A DNA stretch of 64,000 bases from Methylomarinovum caldicuralii (GTDB lineage Bacteria > Pseudomonadota > Gammaproteobacteria > Methylococcales > Methylothermaceae): NCBI RefSeq assembly GCF_033126985.1, contig NZ_AP024714.1, positions 1,408,990-1,472,989 of the forward strand, given 5' to 3'. Both the position numbers and the translations under genes were made by a program. A model generated the notes under the pieces. It saw only the letters and a list, made by a program, of their open reading frames with translations, ran no database searches and was not told the origin of the DNA. Numbering within the stretch: the first letter of the stretch is position 1; each line of letters begins with the position of its first letter. Positions 35,482-44,094 of this stretch are shown here, piece after piece.

Positions 35482-36601
35482 CCACAATGCCACCACCCCC
35501 ATCGATCCGCGGGTGCAGGCGGCGATGCAGCCCTACCTGGAACGCTTCTACGGCAATCCGTCCGCCCTCTACCGCTGGGGGCGGTTGGTCCGGGACGCGG
35601 TGGAGCAGGCCCGGGCCCAGGTGGCCGCGTTGGTGGGGGCGCATCCAACCCAGGTGATCTTCACCAGCGGCGGCACCGAGGCCAACAATCTGGCGCTGCA
35701 GGGCTACTGCCGCGCCCATCCCGAAAGCGCCCTGTTGGTGAGCGCCATCGAGCATCCTTCGGTGCTGGAGACCGCTGCAGGATTGGCGCGCCAGGGGGTG
35801 GCGTGCGTGCGCCTGGAAGTGGACAGGGAAGGGCGGGTCATCGCCGCTGCCCTGGCAGAGCAGCTCGATCGTCATCCCCAGGCGCTGGTTTCGTGCATGC
35901 TGGCCAACAACGAAACCGGCGTGATCCAGCCGCTTGCGGATCTGGTGGCGACCGCCCGCCGCTATCCGCAGGTCCGCTTTCACACCGATGCGGTGCAGGC
36001 GGTCGGGCGGCTGGTGGTCGATTTCGAGCGCCTCGGGGTGCAGCTGTTGAGCCTGTCCTCCCACAAGCTCTACGGGCCCAAAGGGGTGGGGGCGCTGGTG
36101 CTCGACCGTGCCCTGACCCTGGAACCCTTGCTCTATGGCGGCGGTCAGGAACAGGGGCTGCGGGGCGGAACCGAGAACGTCATCGGCATCGTCGGCTTCG
36201 GTGCTGCCGCCGAACTGGCCCGGACCGAGCGGGAATCCCGGGAGACCCATCTGCTGAATCTGCGCCGCTGTCTGGAGGCAGGTCTGGCCCGGCTGCCGGG
36301 GGTGACGATCTTCGCCGCCCGCGCCAGGCGTCTGGCCAATACCGTCCAGTTCGGGGTGGCTGGGATCGACGGGGAAATGCTGGTCATGGCCCTGGACCGG
36401 CACCGGATCGCGGTTTCCAGCGGTTCGGCCTGTGCCAGCGGCGGCGGTGAGCCCAGTCACGTGCTGCTGGCGATGGGGGTCGATGCCGATCTGGCCAAAA
36501 GCGCGGTGCGGGTCAGCCTGGGCAAGGACAACACCGAGGCGGATGTGGAGGCGTTTCTCACCGCCCTGCGGCAGGTGCTCGAGGAACTGAAACCGAATTG
36601 A
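35468..36601 (+). CDS. Cysteine desulfurase (IscS/NifS family)
   Basis: PLP enzyme giving persulfide sulfur from cysteine, 377 residues. The start is MIYLDHNATTPIDPRV. PLP-site features are ANNETG, HTDAVQAVG and SSHKLYGPKGVGAL with the Schiff-base Lys. The active Cys lies in the flexible loop SSGSACASGGGEPSHVL. It is shorter than E. coli IscS (404) and the loop reads like NifS, so I leave the symbol open. It is the second gene after iscR. Confidence 0.92.
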   Translation: MIYLDHNATTPIDPRVQAAMQPYLERFYGNPSALYRWGRLVRDAVEQARAQVAALVGAHPTQVIFTSGGTEANNLALQGYCRAHPESALLVSAIEHPSVLETAAGLARQGVACVRLEVDREGRVIAAALAEQLDRHPQALVSCMLANNETGVIQPLADLVATARRYPQVRFHTDAVQAVGRLVVDFERLGVQLLSLSSHKLYGPKGVGALVLDRALTLEPLLYGGGQEQGLRGGTENVIGIVGFGAAAELARTERESRETHLLNLRRCLEAGLARLPGVTIFAARARRLANTVQFGVAGIDGEMLVMALDRHRIAVSSGSACASGGGEPSHVLLAMGVDADLAKSAVRVSLGKDNTEADVEAFLTALRQVLEELKPN

Positions 36602-36614
36602 GGGAGATGTGGAT

Positions 36615-36938
36615 ATGGCCATTCAACTGACTGAAGCGGCCGCCCGCCGGGTGCGGGCGCAGCTGCAGCGCCGCGGCAAAGGCCTGGGCCTGCGTCTCGG
36701 CGTCAAACCCGCCGGCTGTTCCGGCTATTCCTACGTGATCGACTACGCCGATGCCATCGGCCCGGACGATGTGACCTTCGAGGATCGGGGAATCACCATC
36801 GTGGTCGCCCGCGAGCATCTCGACTATCTCGACGGCCTGACGCTGGACTGGCGCCGCGAGGGGCTGAACGAGGCCTTTCAGTTCGACAATCCCCGCGCCA
36901 AGGGCACCTGCGGCTGCGGTGAGAGCTTCGCCGTCTAG
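36615..36938 (+). CDS. iscA: Iron-sulfur cluster assembly protein IscA (A-type carrier)
   Basis: A-type Fe-S carrier, 107 residues, start ATG 36615 with GGGAG upstream. The three conserved cysteines are present: GVKPAGCSGYSY and the C-terminal CGCGESF. It follows the desulfurase by 13 bases. The scaffold IscU, chaperones HscBA and ferredoxin that normally accompany it are not in the window, so IscA may act with a scaffold encoded elsewhere, such as SUF. Confidence 0.92.
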   Translation: MAIQLTEAAARRVRAQLQRRGKGLGLRLGVKPAGCSGYSYVIDYADAIGPDDVTFEDRGITIVVAREHLDYLDGLTLDWRREGLNEAFQFDNPRAKGTCGCGESFAV

Positions 36939-37016
36939 GTCGGGAAATTTTCCCATAGGCTGACGAGCCGTCTCCCGGTATCCTTCCCCGACTTTGACAC
37001 ATTGGGGAGGATCACC

Positions 37017-39332
37017 GTGAAATTTCGCGTCAGTCTGCTACTTCTGGCCGCCGCTTCCGCCGCCGTGGCGGAGGAGGTGGTGGAACTGGGAACCCTGGAA
37101 GTCGTCGGCACCACGCCGCTGGGGCTCAGCGGCGTGCCTCTGGACGACATCCCCGCCAATGTCCAGGTGGCCGGCGCCAGGGATTTCGAGCGCTCCCAGA
37201 GTTATTCGCTGGCCGATTACCTGCGTACCCAGCTGGGCAGCGTGGTGGTCAATGACGCCCAGAACAATCCCTTCCAGCCCGACATCCAGTACCGCGGCTT
37301 CACCGCGTCCCCCCTGCTCGGGCTGCCCCAGGGGCTGACGGTCTATTTCAACGGCGTCCGCTTCAACGAGCCTTTCGGGGACACGGTCAACTGGGATCTG
37401 ATCCCCCAGGGGGCGATCGAGCGCATGGAACTGCATCCCGGCTCCGATCCGGTCTACGGCCTCAATACCCTGGGCGGCGCCATCGCCATCCGCAGCAAGA
37501 CCGGCTTCAGCTTCCCCCATCATCAGCTCAAGGTTTACGGCGGTTCCTGGGGGCGCCATTCCGAATCCCTCTCGAGCGGCTGGAACAACGGCAGCGTCGG
37601 TTATTTCCTGCATCTGCGCCACTTCGAGGAGGACGGCTGGCGCGACTTTTCCCCCACCCGGGTCAAGCAGGCTTTCGGGGTGCTGAGCTGGCGCGGGCAG
37701 CAGGGGCAGCTCAATCTGACCCTGTCGGGCCAGGACAATGACCTGACCGGCAACGGGGCGGTGCCGATCCAGCTTTACCGCCAAAAACAGCGGGCGATCT
37801 TCACCCATCCGGACGATACCGGAAATCGGTTGTTTTTCAGCAATCTCGATGGCAGTTTTTGGCTGAATGACAAGATTCAGCTGACCGGAAACACCTATTA
37901 TCGGTACAACAAAATCACCACTTTCAATGGTGACGATACCGATTTCGAAGAATGCGAGCCACCGCTCGACGACTTCATGTGCGACGAGGAAGGTGAGATC
38001 GCCGAGGATGTCAACGGGGAACCGATCGAAGCCACGGACGCGGTCGAGTCAGCGACCAACAATTTCAGCCGTACGCGCCAGAAAGGCTACGGAGTCGCTT
38101 TCCAAACCCATTTCCTGTATGACCCGTTCGATATGAACAATCACCTCATAACCGGTTTCAGTTTCGATCAAGCACAAATCCGCTTCAGTTTCGATACCGA
38201 ATTGGCGCGGCTGACGGAAGATCGGGGCACGGTTGGCAGTGGAGTTCTGGCAGGTGAATCCCGAGTGCGTCTCGATAACGAGGTGACTCATTACGGGGCG
38301 TTCTTCATCGAGCAGTTCAGCCCGATCGAAAACCTGACGTTGACCGCCTCCGGCCGTTTCAATTCCTCCCATATCCGTCTGAACGACAACTTCGGCGAAG
38401 AACTGAACGGCAGGCACCACTTCAGCCGCTTCAATCCGGCCGGCGGGCTGGTCTACAAGCTCCTGCCCAACCTGAATCTCTACGGCCGTTACAGCGAAAG
38501 CAACCGGGCACCGACGGCGGTGGAGCTGACCTGTGCCGATCCGGACGACCCCTGCAGGCTGCCCAATGCCTTCCTCGCCGATCCGCCCCTGAAACAGGTG
38601 GTGGCCAAGACCTTCGAGGCAGGTTTCAGGGGCCGTTTCGACCGCCTGCCCTTAGGAAGCGACGTCAGCACCGCCCTGCAGTGGCATGCCGGCTATTTCC
38701 ATACCATGAATCACGACGACATCCTGTTCATCAGCGCCGGAAACCTGACCAGTGAAGGGTATTTCGACAACGTCGGAAAGACCCGCCGCCAGGGCCTGGA
38801 AGCCAGCCTGAACGGGATAATCGACAATCCCATGACCGGCATCTGGCTGCAGAAGCTGCGCTATGGCTTCAATTACACCTATCTGGATGCCACCTTCCGT
38901 ACCCCCTTCACCGCGCCCAGCCCCAACAATCCCTCCGCCGATGCCGCCGGTAACATCCATGTCGAGCGCGGCGACCGGATTCCGGGGTTGCCGGAGCACA
39001 GCTTCAAGTTCAACCTGGATGTGGACGTGATCCCCCAGTTCACCCTGGGGATGACCGGGATCTACAGCAGCGACCGCTATTTCCGCGGCGACGAGGCCAA
39101 CCTCAACAAACCGGTGCCGGGCTACTGGGTGTTCAACCTGCGGGCGGAATACCGCGTGCATGAGCACGTCAACCTGTTCCTGCGGGTGGACAACCTGTTC
39201 GACAAGCGCTATCAGACCTTCGGCCTCTACGGCCAGCCGGATGAAGTGCTGGGCGATGAATTCGACGATCCCCGTTTCATCGGCCCGGGCGCGCCGCGCG
39301 GGATCTGGGGCGGCGTGCGCCTGCAGCTATAG
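37017..39332 (+). CDS. TonB-dependent outer-membrane receptor
   Basis: Barrel transporter for a scarce ligand, 771 residues. GTG 37017 is preferred to TTG 37002 because GGGGAGG lies between them. A signal peptide (FRVSLLLLAAASAAVAEE) precedes a plug domain (DIPANVQVAGARDFERSQSY, MELHPGSDPVYGLNTLGGAI) and a 22-strand-type barrel ending in GGVRLQL. Around residues 304-345 a predicted outer loop is extremely acidic and contains two Cys; this part is also less GC-rich than the rest. The ligand is unknown; metals including lanthanides are possible in a methanotroph. Confidence 0.9.
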   Translation: MKFRVSLLLLAAASAAVAEEVVELGTLEVVGTTPLGLSGVPLDDIPANVQVAGARDFERSQSYSLADYLRTQLGSVVVNDAQNNPFQPDIQYRGFTASPLLGLPQGLTVYFNGVRFNEPFGDTVNWDLIPQGAIERMELHPGSDPVYGLNTLGGAIAIRSKTGFSFPHHQLKVYGGSWGRHSESLSSGWNNGSVGYFLHLRHFEEDGWRDFSPTRVKQAFGVLSWRGQQGQLNLTLSGQDNDLTGNGAVPIQLYRQKQRAIFTHPDDTGNRLFFSNLDGSFWLNDKIQLTGNTYYRYNKITTFNGDDTDFEECEPPLDDFMCDEEGEIAEDVNGEPIEATDAVESATNNFSRTRQKGYGVAFQTHFLYDPFDMNNHLITGFSFDQAQIRFSFDTELARLTEDRGTVGSGVLAGESRVRLDNEVTHYGAFFIEQFSPIENLTLTASGRFNSSHIRLNDNFGEELNGRHHFSRFNPAGGLVYKLLPNLNLYGRYSESNRAPTAVELTCADPDDPCRLPNAFLADPPLKQVVAKTFEAGFRGRFDRLPLGSDVSTALQWHAGYFHTMNHDDILFISAGNLTSEGYFDNVGKTRRQGLEASLNGIIDNPMTGIWLQKLRYGFNYTYLDATFRTPFTAPSPNNPSADAAGNIHVERGDRIPGLPEHSFKFNLDVDVIPQFTLGMTGIYSSDRYFRGDEANLNKPVPGYWVFNLRAEYRVHEHVNLFLRVDNLFDKRYQTFGLYGQPDEVLGDEFDDPRFIGPGAPRGIWGGVRLQL

Positions 39333-39397
39333 ATTGTTTCTGTTTTAGTAATAAAGTGGTGAAAACACAATTTCTAGTTTTATTTTTGAGGGGTAGG

Positions 39398-39403
39398 TAT
39401 AAT
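39398..39403 (+). promoter_or_regulatory. -10 box (TATAAT) of the candidate small RNA
   Basis: A perfect TATAAT follows an AT-rich stretch in an otherwise GC-rich region. No convincing -35 at 16-18 bases was found. Transcription would start near 39410. Confidence 0.45.
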
Positions 39404-39409
39404 GTATGG

Positions 39410-39505
39410 TGGATCGGCGAGGCGGCCAACGGCAAGACACCGCCTGCAGGTTCACCTCAACTGTAGTTCTCCTCCTCTTTGGCGACCGCAAGGTCGCTTT
39501 TTTTT
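39410..39505 (+). ncRNA. Candidate small regulatory RNA with anti-Shine-Dalgarno segment
   Basis: Between the receptor gene and the tRNAs, a perfect -10 box and an intrinsic terminator bracket about 95 bases with no credible protein. The transcript would have a 5' stem (AGGCGG 39420-39425 with CCGCCT 39440-39445), an apparently unpaired CU-rich stretch (39467-39480, core CTCCTCCTC) complementary to Shine-Dalgarno sequences, and the terminator hairpin with eight T. This is the usual build of Hfq-type repressor RNAs. The 5' part also vaguely resembles a tRNA D-arm. Prediction only. Confidence 0.45.
39482..39505 (+). terminator. Rho-independent terminator
   Basis: GCGACC (39482-39487) pairs with GGTCGC (39492-39497) around a GCAA tetraloop, followed by eight T (39498-39505). 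It ends the candidate small RNA and would also stop read-through from the TonB receptor gene. Confidence 0.85.
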
Positions 39506-39520
39506 GCCTGTGGCAGGGGC

Positions 39521-39526
39521 TATAAT
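39521..39526 (+). promoter_or_regulatory. -10 box (TATAAT) of the tRNA transcription unit
   Basis: A perfect TATAAT lies 13 bases before tRNA-Pro. The -35 position falls in the T-tract of the preceding terminator and matches consensus poorly. Confidence 0.55.
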
Positions 39527-39539
39527 TCCAGCTTCCGTT

Positions 39540-39616
39540 CGGGGCATAGCGCAGTCTGGTAGCGCGCCTGCTTTGGGAGCAGGATGTCGGGGGTTCGAAT
39601 CCCTCTGCCCCGACCA
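39540..39616 (+). tRNA. tRNA-Pro (anticodon TGG)
   Basis: A complete cloverleaf of 77 bases. The acceptor stem CGGGGCA pairs with TGCCCCG, the anticodon stem CCTGC/GCAGG holds loop TTTGGGA with anticodon TGG, and the T-loop is TTCGAAT. The CCA end is encoded. Confidence 0.95.
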
Positions 39617-39619
39617 TTT

Positions 39620-39696
39620 GTGCCTGTAGCTCAATTGGATAGAGCATCGGCCTTCTAAGCCGAGGGTTGCAGGTTCGAGTCCTGCCAGGCGCGCCA
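39620..39696 (+). tRNA. tRNA-Arg (anticodon TCT)
   Basis: A complete cloverleaf of 77 bases. The acceptor stem GTGCCTG pairs with CAGGCGC (one G-T pair), the anticodon stem TCGGC/GCCGA holds loop CTTCTAA with anticodon TCT, and the T-arm is GCAGG-TTCGAGT-CCTGC. CCA is encoded. It lies 3 bases after tRNA-Pro in the same transcript. No terminator separates it from the RND adaptor gene 25 bases downstream. Confidence 0.95.
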
Positions 39697-39721
39697 TCTT
39701 CCTTGTGGGAATCCTTCTTTG

Positions 39722-40966
39722 ATGAAGCTAGACCGCCGCTACTGGCCCTGGGTGATCCTGTCGCTCGGTGCCGGGGTGTTTCTGCTGCTCGTTCTCACCC
39801 GGCCGCGCCAGGAGGCCCCGCCCGCCCGTTCCCGGATCTGGCAGGTCGAAGCCCTGACCGTCAACCCCCGGACCCTCAGCCCGGTTCTGACCCTCTACGG
39901 CAAGGTCGAAAATCCGGCCCTCATGCGGGTGACGGCGCCGGCGGCCAGCCAGGTGCAGGCGTTGCCGGTACGCGAAGGCGAGCGGGTGCGCCAGGGCCAG
40001 CCCCTGGTGCGGCTCGATCCACGGGATTTCGAGCCCCGGGTGCTTCAGGCCCGGGCCGGTGTGGCCGAGCTGGAGGCGCAGATGCGTCTGGAGCGCGAAC
40101 GCCATGCCAGCGATTTGGCTTCCCTGGCCCACGAGCGCAAACTGCTGGAACTGCTGCGCGATCAGGTCAAGCGTCTGGAGCGGCTCCGTCACCGCAATCT
40201 GAGCTCCGCCGCCGCCCTGGATCAGGCCCGCATGGAAGTGGAGCGCCAGGCGCTGGCGCTGCAGCAGCGTCAGTTGGCGGTGGATCAGCATGCCGCCCGC
40301 ATCGCCGAACTGCAGGCCCGCCTCGACAAGGCCCGGGCGGAACTGGCCCAGGCCCGGCTGGCGCTGGAACGCAGCCAGGTCGATGCGCCTTACGAGGGGG
40401 TCGTGGCCCAGGTGGCGGTGGCGGAAGGCGACATGGTGCAACCCCATCAGCTGCTGCTGAGTCTGTATCCTTTGGCTCAGATGGAAGTGCGGGCCAAAGT
40501 ACCCGCGCCGTTCCAGAAGGAGATCGCCGAGTCCCTGACAGCCGGCCGGGAGATGGAAGCGCATGGAGAAAGCCTGGGGCATCGGTTCCGGTTACGCCTG
40601 CGGCGCCTGGCGGGTCAGGCGGAAGCGGGCGGGATCGACGCCCTGCTCGAGGTGGTTTCCGGTGCGCAGGCATTGCGCATCAACATGCCGGCGACGGTCC
40701 ATCTCCAGCGTCCGCCTCAGGATGGGGTGGTGCCGATCCCCTACACCGCGCTCTATGGCAACGATTTGATCTATCGGATCGTCGAGGGGCGTCTGCGGGC
40801 CACCCGGGTGACTTTCCTGGGAGACTGGCATAGGAAGGGCGACCAGCGCTGGTCGCTGGTGCGGAGCCCCGATCTCAATCCGGGTGACCTGGTGCTCGTC
40901 ACCCACCTGCCCGATGCGGCCGATGGCATGGCGGTCACGGTAAAGGCCCGCGAGGAGGTGGATTGA
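39722..40966 (+). CDS. RND efflux periplasmic adaptor subunit
   Basis: Membrane fusion protein of a tripartite RND pump, 414 residues. A single N-terminal helix (YWPWVILSLGAGVFLLLVLT) anchors it. Lipoyl halves are VQALPVREGERVRQGQPLVR and VDAPYEGVVAQVAVAEGDMV around a long coiled-coil hairpin (about 110-225); beta-barrel and proximal domains follow. ATG 39722 is chosen over an in-frame TTG at 39719. Its end overlaps the pump gene by 4 bases. No outer-membrane channel gene is adjacent. Confidence 0.88.
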   Translation: MKLDRRYWPWVILSLGAGVFLLLVLTRPRQEAPPARSRIWQVEALTVNPRTLSPVLTLYGKVENPALMRVTAPAASQVQALPVREGERVRQGQPLVRLDPRDFEPRVLQARAGVAELEAQMRLERERHASDLASLAHERKLLELLRDQVKRLERLRHRNLSSAAALDQARMEVERQALALQQRQLAVDQHAARIAELQARLDKARAELAQARLALERSQVDAPYEGVVAQVAVAEGDMVQPHQLLLSLYPLAQMEVRAKVPAPFQKEIAESLTAGREMEAHGESLGHRFRLRLRRLAGQAEAGGIDALLEVVSGAQALRINMPATVHLQRPPQDGVVPIPYTALYGNDLIYRIVEGRLRATRVTFLGDWHRKGDQRWSLVRSPDLNPGDLVLVTHLPDAADGMAVTVKAREEVD

Positions 40967-43900
40967 ACAGCGCCCACGGTTGGATCCGCTTCTTCGTCCG
41001 CCACCCGGTGGCGGCCAACCTGGTCATGGTGATGATGATCCTGGGCGGGGTCTTCGCCCTGGACCGCCTCAATGTGCAGTTCTTCCCCACCTTCGAGTTG
41101 GAGATCATCCGGGTCAGCGTCAGCTGGCCGGGGGCGAGCGCCGAGGACGTGGAGCGCAGTCTGACCACGCCCCTGGAGCAGCAGCTCAAGTCCGTCGACG
41201 ACCTGCGCCACATGACCTCCACCTCCAGCGAGGGGCGCTGCGCCATCACCCTGGAATTTCGCGAGGGCACTGATATCCTGCTCGCCCTCAGCCAAGTGCG
41301 CCAGCGGGTGGACGAGTTCCGCAATCTGCCGGCCGGAGCTGAGGATCCCGAGGTCGTCCACCTGGCCCGTTACGAGCCGGTGACCCGCCTGATCGTCTAC
41401 GGCGGCTCGCTGGAGTGGCTGCGGCCCCTGGTGCACCGCTTCGAGCGGGAGCTGCTCGACGTGGGGGTGGACAAGGTCGACATCCTCGGCCTGCCGGAGG
41501 AGGAAATCGCCATCGAACTGGACGAGCCGGCCCTGGAGGCGCTCCACACCGGGCTGGATCAGATCGCCGCGCAGATCGACCGCTTCAGCCGGGACGTGCC
41601 GGCCGGCACCGTCGGCGACCGGGAGAATCAAAAGATGGTGCGGGTGATGGCGCAGCGGCGTCAGGTCTGGGAATTCCGTCACCTTCCCCTGCTGACTGCT
41701 GACGGTGATCGCATCGCGCTCGGGGACGTGGCCCGGGTGGAGCGCCGCGCGCGCAAAGGCAGCGTGCTGCTGCATTTCCAGGGGCAGCCGGCGGTGGAGC
41801 TGCAGATCCGCCGCGCCCAGCACGGTGACACCTTCAAGGTGGCCGGCATCTTCAACGACTGGCTGGCCCGGACCCGGCCCACGCTGCCGCCGGAGATCCA
41901 CCTGCACGTCTATCAGCAGAACTGGCGTCTGATCCAGGAACGCATCGAGCTGTTGCTCAAGAACGGCGCCGGGGGGCTGGTGCTGGTGGTGGCGATCCTG
42001 TATCTGTTTCTCAGCGGCCGGGTCGCCTTCTGGGTCGCCTTCGGCATTCCCGTCTCCTTCATGGCGACCCTGCTGGTGCTGTGGCTGGCCGGGGGCAGTA
42101 TCAACATGATCAGCCTGTTCGGTCTCATCATGGCCCTGGGGATCATCGTCGACGATGCCATCGTCGTCGGTGAGGACGCCCTGGCCCATTACCAGATGGG
42201 GGAGGATCCGCTCGCCGCCGCCGAAGGGGGCGCCCGGCGGATGCTGGCGCCGGTGCTGGCCTCGTCGTTGACCACCATCGCCGCCTTTTTGCCGTTGATG
42301 CTGGTGTCGGGACCGACCGGCCGGATTCTGTTCGCCATTCCGCTGGTGGTGATCGCGGTGATCCTCGCCTCGCTGGTGGAAAGCTTCTGGGTGCTGCCGG
42401 CTCACCTGCGCCACGCTTTTGAGCACATGCACCGCCGCGAGGCGGGCAAATGGCGCCGGCGTTTCGATGCCGCCTTCCGCCATGTCCGCGAGCGCCGCTT
42501 CCGGCCCCTGGTGCGTTACTGCGTGCGCCACCGGGGCCTGACCCTGTCTGCGGCACTGGCGCTGTTGATCGCCACCTTGGGCCTGGTGGCCGGCGGCCGG
42601 GTGCCGTTCATCTTCTTCACCGCCCCGGAGGCCGACATCGTTTATGCCACCGTCGGTTTCATCCCCGGCACGCCGCGGGCCGAGGTGGAGTCCCAGCTCG
42701 AACGCATGCAGCGGGCCCTGGACCGGGTGGCGCGGCAGTTGTCGCCGGACCGCCCCCTGATCCGCACCGCCATCACCATCGAGGGCAGCGCCATCAGCGG
42801 CTCCGGTTTTCTGCAGCAGTCCGGCGACCATCTGGGGGCGATGATCGTGGAGCTGGTTCCCTCCGAGCAGCGTCAGGTGCGCAGCTGGCAGTTGATCGAA
42901 GCCTGGCGCCAGGCGATTCCGGGTGCGCCAGGACTCGACAATCTAGTGATCGAGGCCCGCCAGGTGGGGCCGCCGGGACGGGATGTCAGCGTCCGCCTGA
43001 TCGGGGACGACGCCCCCACGCTCAAACGGGCCGCCCAGGAACTGATGGCAGCCCTGAAGGCGATGCCCGGTATCAGCGACGTGCTGGAGGATCTGCCCTA
43101 CGGGCGCGAGCAGTGGCTCTACCGTCTCACGCCGGTGGGGGAAATGCTGGGGCTGACGCCGGCGGAACTGGGGCGGCAGCTGCGCACCGCCTTTTCCGGC
43201 CGGCTGGTGCAGATCTTCCAGGACGGTCCCGACGAGGTCGAGGTGCGGGTGCGCCTGGCAGGGCTCGAGCGGGAATATCTGGATGTCCTGCAGCATCTGC
43301 AGATCCGCCTGCCCGACGGCGAGCGGGTGCCGCTCCACACCGTGGCCGTCGCCCGCCCCAAGCGCGGTTTCGAGGTGCTGCGCCATGCCGAGGGCCGGCT
43401 GGCGGTGGAGGTATCGGCTCAGATCGACGTCAGGGCCAACAAGCCGGGCCGGGTGATGGCGGCGTTGATGGAGGAGATTCTGCCGCAGCTGGCCCGGCGC
43501 TACGGGATCGACTACGAATCCTCCGGGCGGGCCGAGGAACGGGCCGAAACCATCGCCGACATGAAAAAGGGCGCCCTGCTCGGTCTGATACTGATTTATC
43601 TCATTCTGGCCTGGGTGTTCGGTTCCTACGGTTGGCCCCTGGTGGTGATGGCGGCGATTCCCTTCGGTCTGATCGGCGCCATCTGGGGGCACGTAGTCAT
43701 GCACCTGGATCTGACCATCCTGTCCCTGTTCGGCATCTTCGGGCTGGCGGGGATCGTGGTCAACGATTCCATCATCCTGGTGAGCTTCTACCAGCATTTG
43801 CGCCGGCAGGGCATGGACCTTTTGGCCGCTCTGGAGGAGGCGGCCTGCCAGCGCCTGCGGGCGGTGCTGCTCACGTCCCTGACCACGGTGGCAGGTCTGC

Positions 43901-44058
43901 TGCCGCTGCTGTTCGAGACCTCGCTCCAGGCCCGCTTCCTGGTGCCCATGGCGGTTTCCATCGCCTTCGGGCTGTTGTTCGCCACTGTGCTGGTGCTGCT
44001 GGTGATCCCGGCGCTGCTGGGGGTGTACGAGCATTGGCGGGAGCGCCTGGCGCTGTGA
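40963..44058 (+). CDS. RND efflux pump permease (AcrB/MexB superfamily)
   Basis: Proton-driven inner-membrane exporter of 1031 residues with the RND duplicate plan: helix 1 (VAANLVMVMMILGGVFAL), a large periplasmic loop, helices 2-6, then a repeat. The helix-4 segment LFGLIMALGIIVDDAIVVGE carries the paired Asp of the proton relay. It starts at TTG 40963 with GAGGAGG a few bases upstream. The substrate is unknown; the WPGASAEDVERSLTTPLE segment groups it with HAE1/multidrug-type pumps rather than heavy-metal CusA types, a judgement from general pattern. Confidence 0.9.
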   Translation: MNSAHGWIRFFVRHPVAANLVMVMMILGGVFALDRLNVQFFPTFELEIIRVSVSWPGASAEDVERSLTTPLEQQLKSVDDLRHMTSTSSEGRCAITLEFREGTDILLALSQVRQRVDEFRNLPAGAEDPEVVHLARYEPVTRLIVYGGSLEWLRPLVHRFERELLDVGVDKVDILGLPEEEIAIELDEPALEALHTGLDQIAAQIDRFSRDVPAGTVGDRENQKMVRVMAQRRQVWEFRHLPLLTADGDRIALGDVARVERRARKGSVLLHFQGQPAVELQIRRAQHGDTFKVAGIFNDWLARTRPTLPPEIHLHVYQQNWRLIQERIELLLKNGAGGLVLVVAILYLFLSGRVAFWVAFGIPVSFMATLLVLWLAGGSINMISLFGLIMALGIIVDDAIVVGEDALAHYQMGEDPLAAAEGGARRMLAPVLASSLTTIAAFLPLMLVSGPTGRILFAIPLVVIAVILASLVESFWVLPAHLRHAFEHMHRREAGKWRRRFDAAFRHVRERRFRPLVRYCVRHRGLTLSAALALLIATLGLVAGGRVPFIFFTAPEADIVYATVGFIPGTPRAEVESQLERMQRALDRVARQLSPDRPLIRTAITIEGSAISGSGFLQQSGDHLGAMIVELVPSEQRQVRSWQLIEAWRQAIPGAPGLDNLVIEARQVGPPGRDVSVRLIGDDAPTLKRAAQELMAALKAMPGISDVLEDLPYGREQWLYRLTPVGEMLGLTPAELGRQLRTAFSGRLVQIFQDGPDEVEVRVRLAGLEREYLDVLQHLQIRLPDGERVPLHTVAVARPKRGFEVLRHAEGRLAVEVSAQIDVRANKPGRVMAALMEEILPQLARRYGIDYESSGRAEERAETIADMKKGALLGLILIYLILAWVFGSYGWPLVVMAAIPFGLIGAIWGHVVMHLDLTILSLFGIFGLAGIVVNDSIILVSFYQHLRRQGMDLLAALEEAACQRLRAVLLTSLTTVAGLLPLLFETSLQARFLVPMAVSIAFGLLFATVLVLLVIPALLGVYEHWRERLAL

Positions 44059-44094
44059 TAGGCTCCGTTTCCTTGTCTTTTCCGATTCGTTGCG

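Noticed and set aside
39402..39629. A 75-codon open frame over the tRNA-Pro region
   Set aside because: It runs through the terminator hairpin and tRNA-Pro and has no RBS, so it is not a gene.
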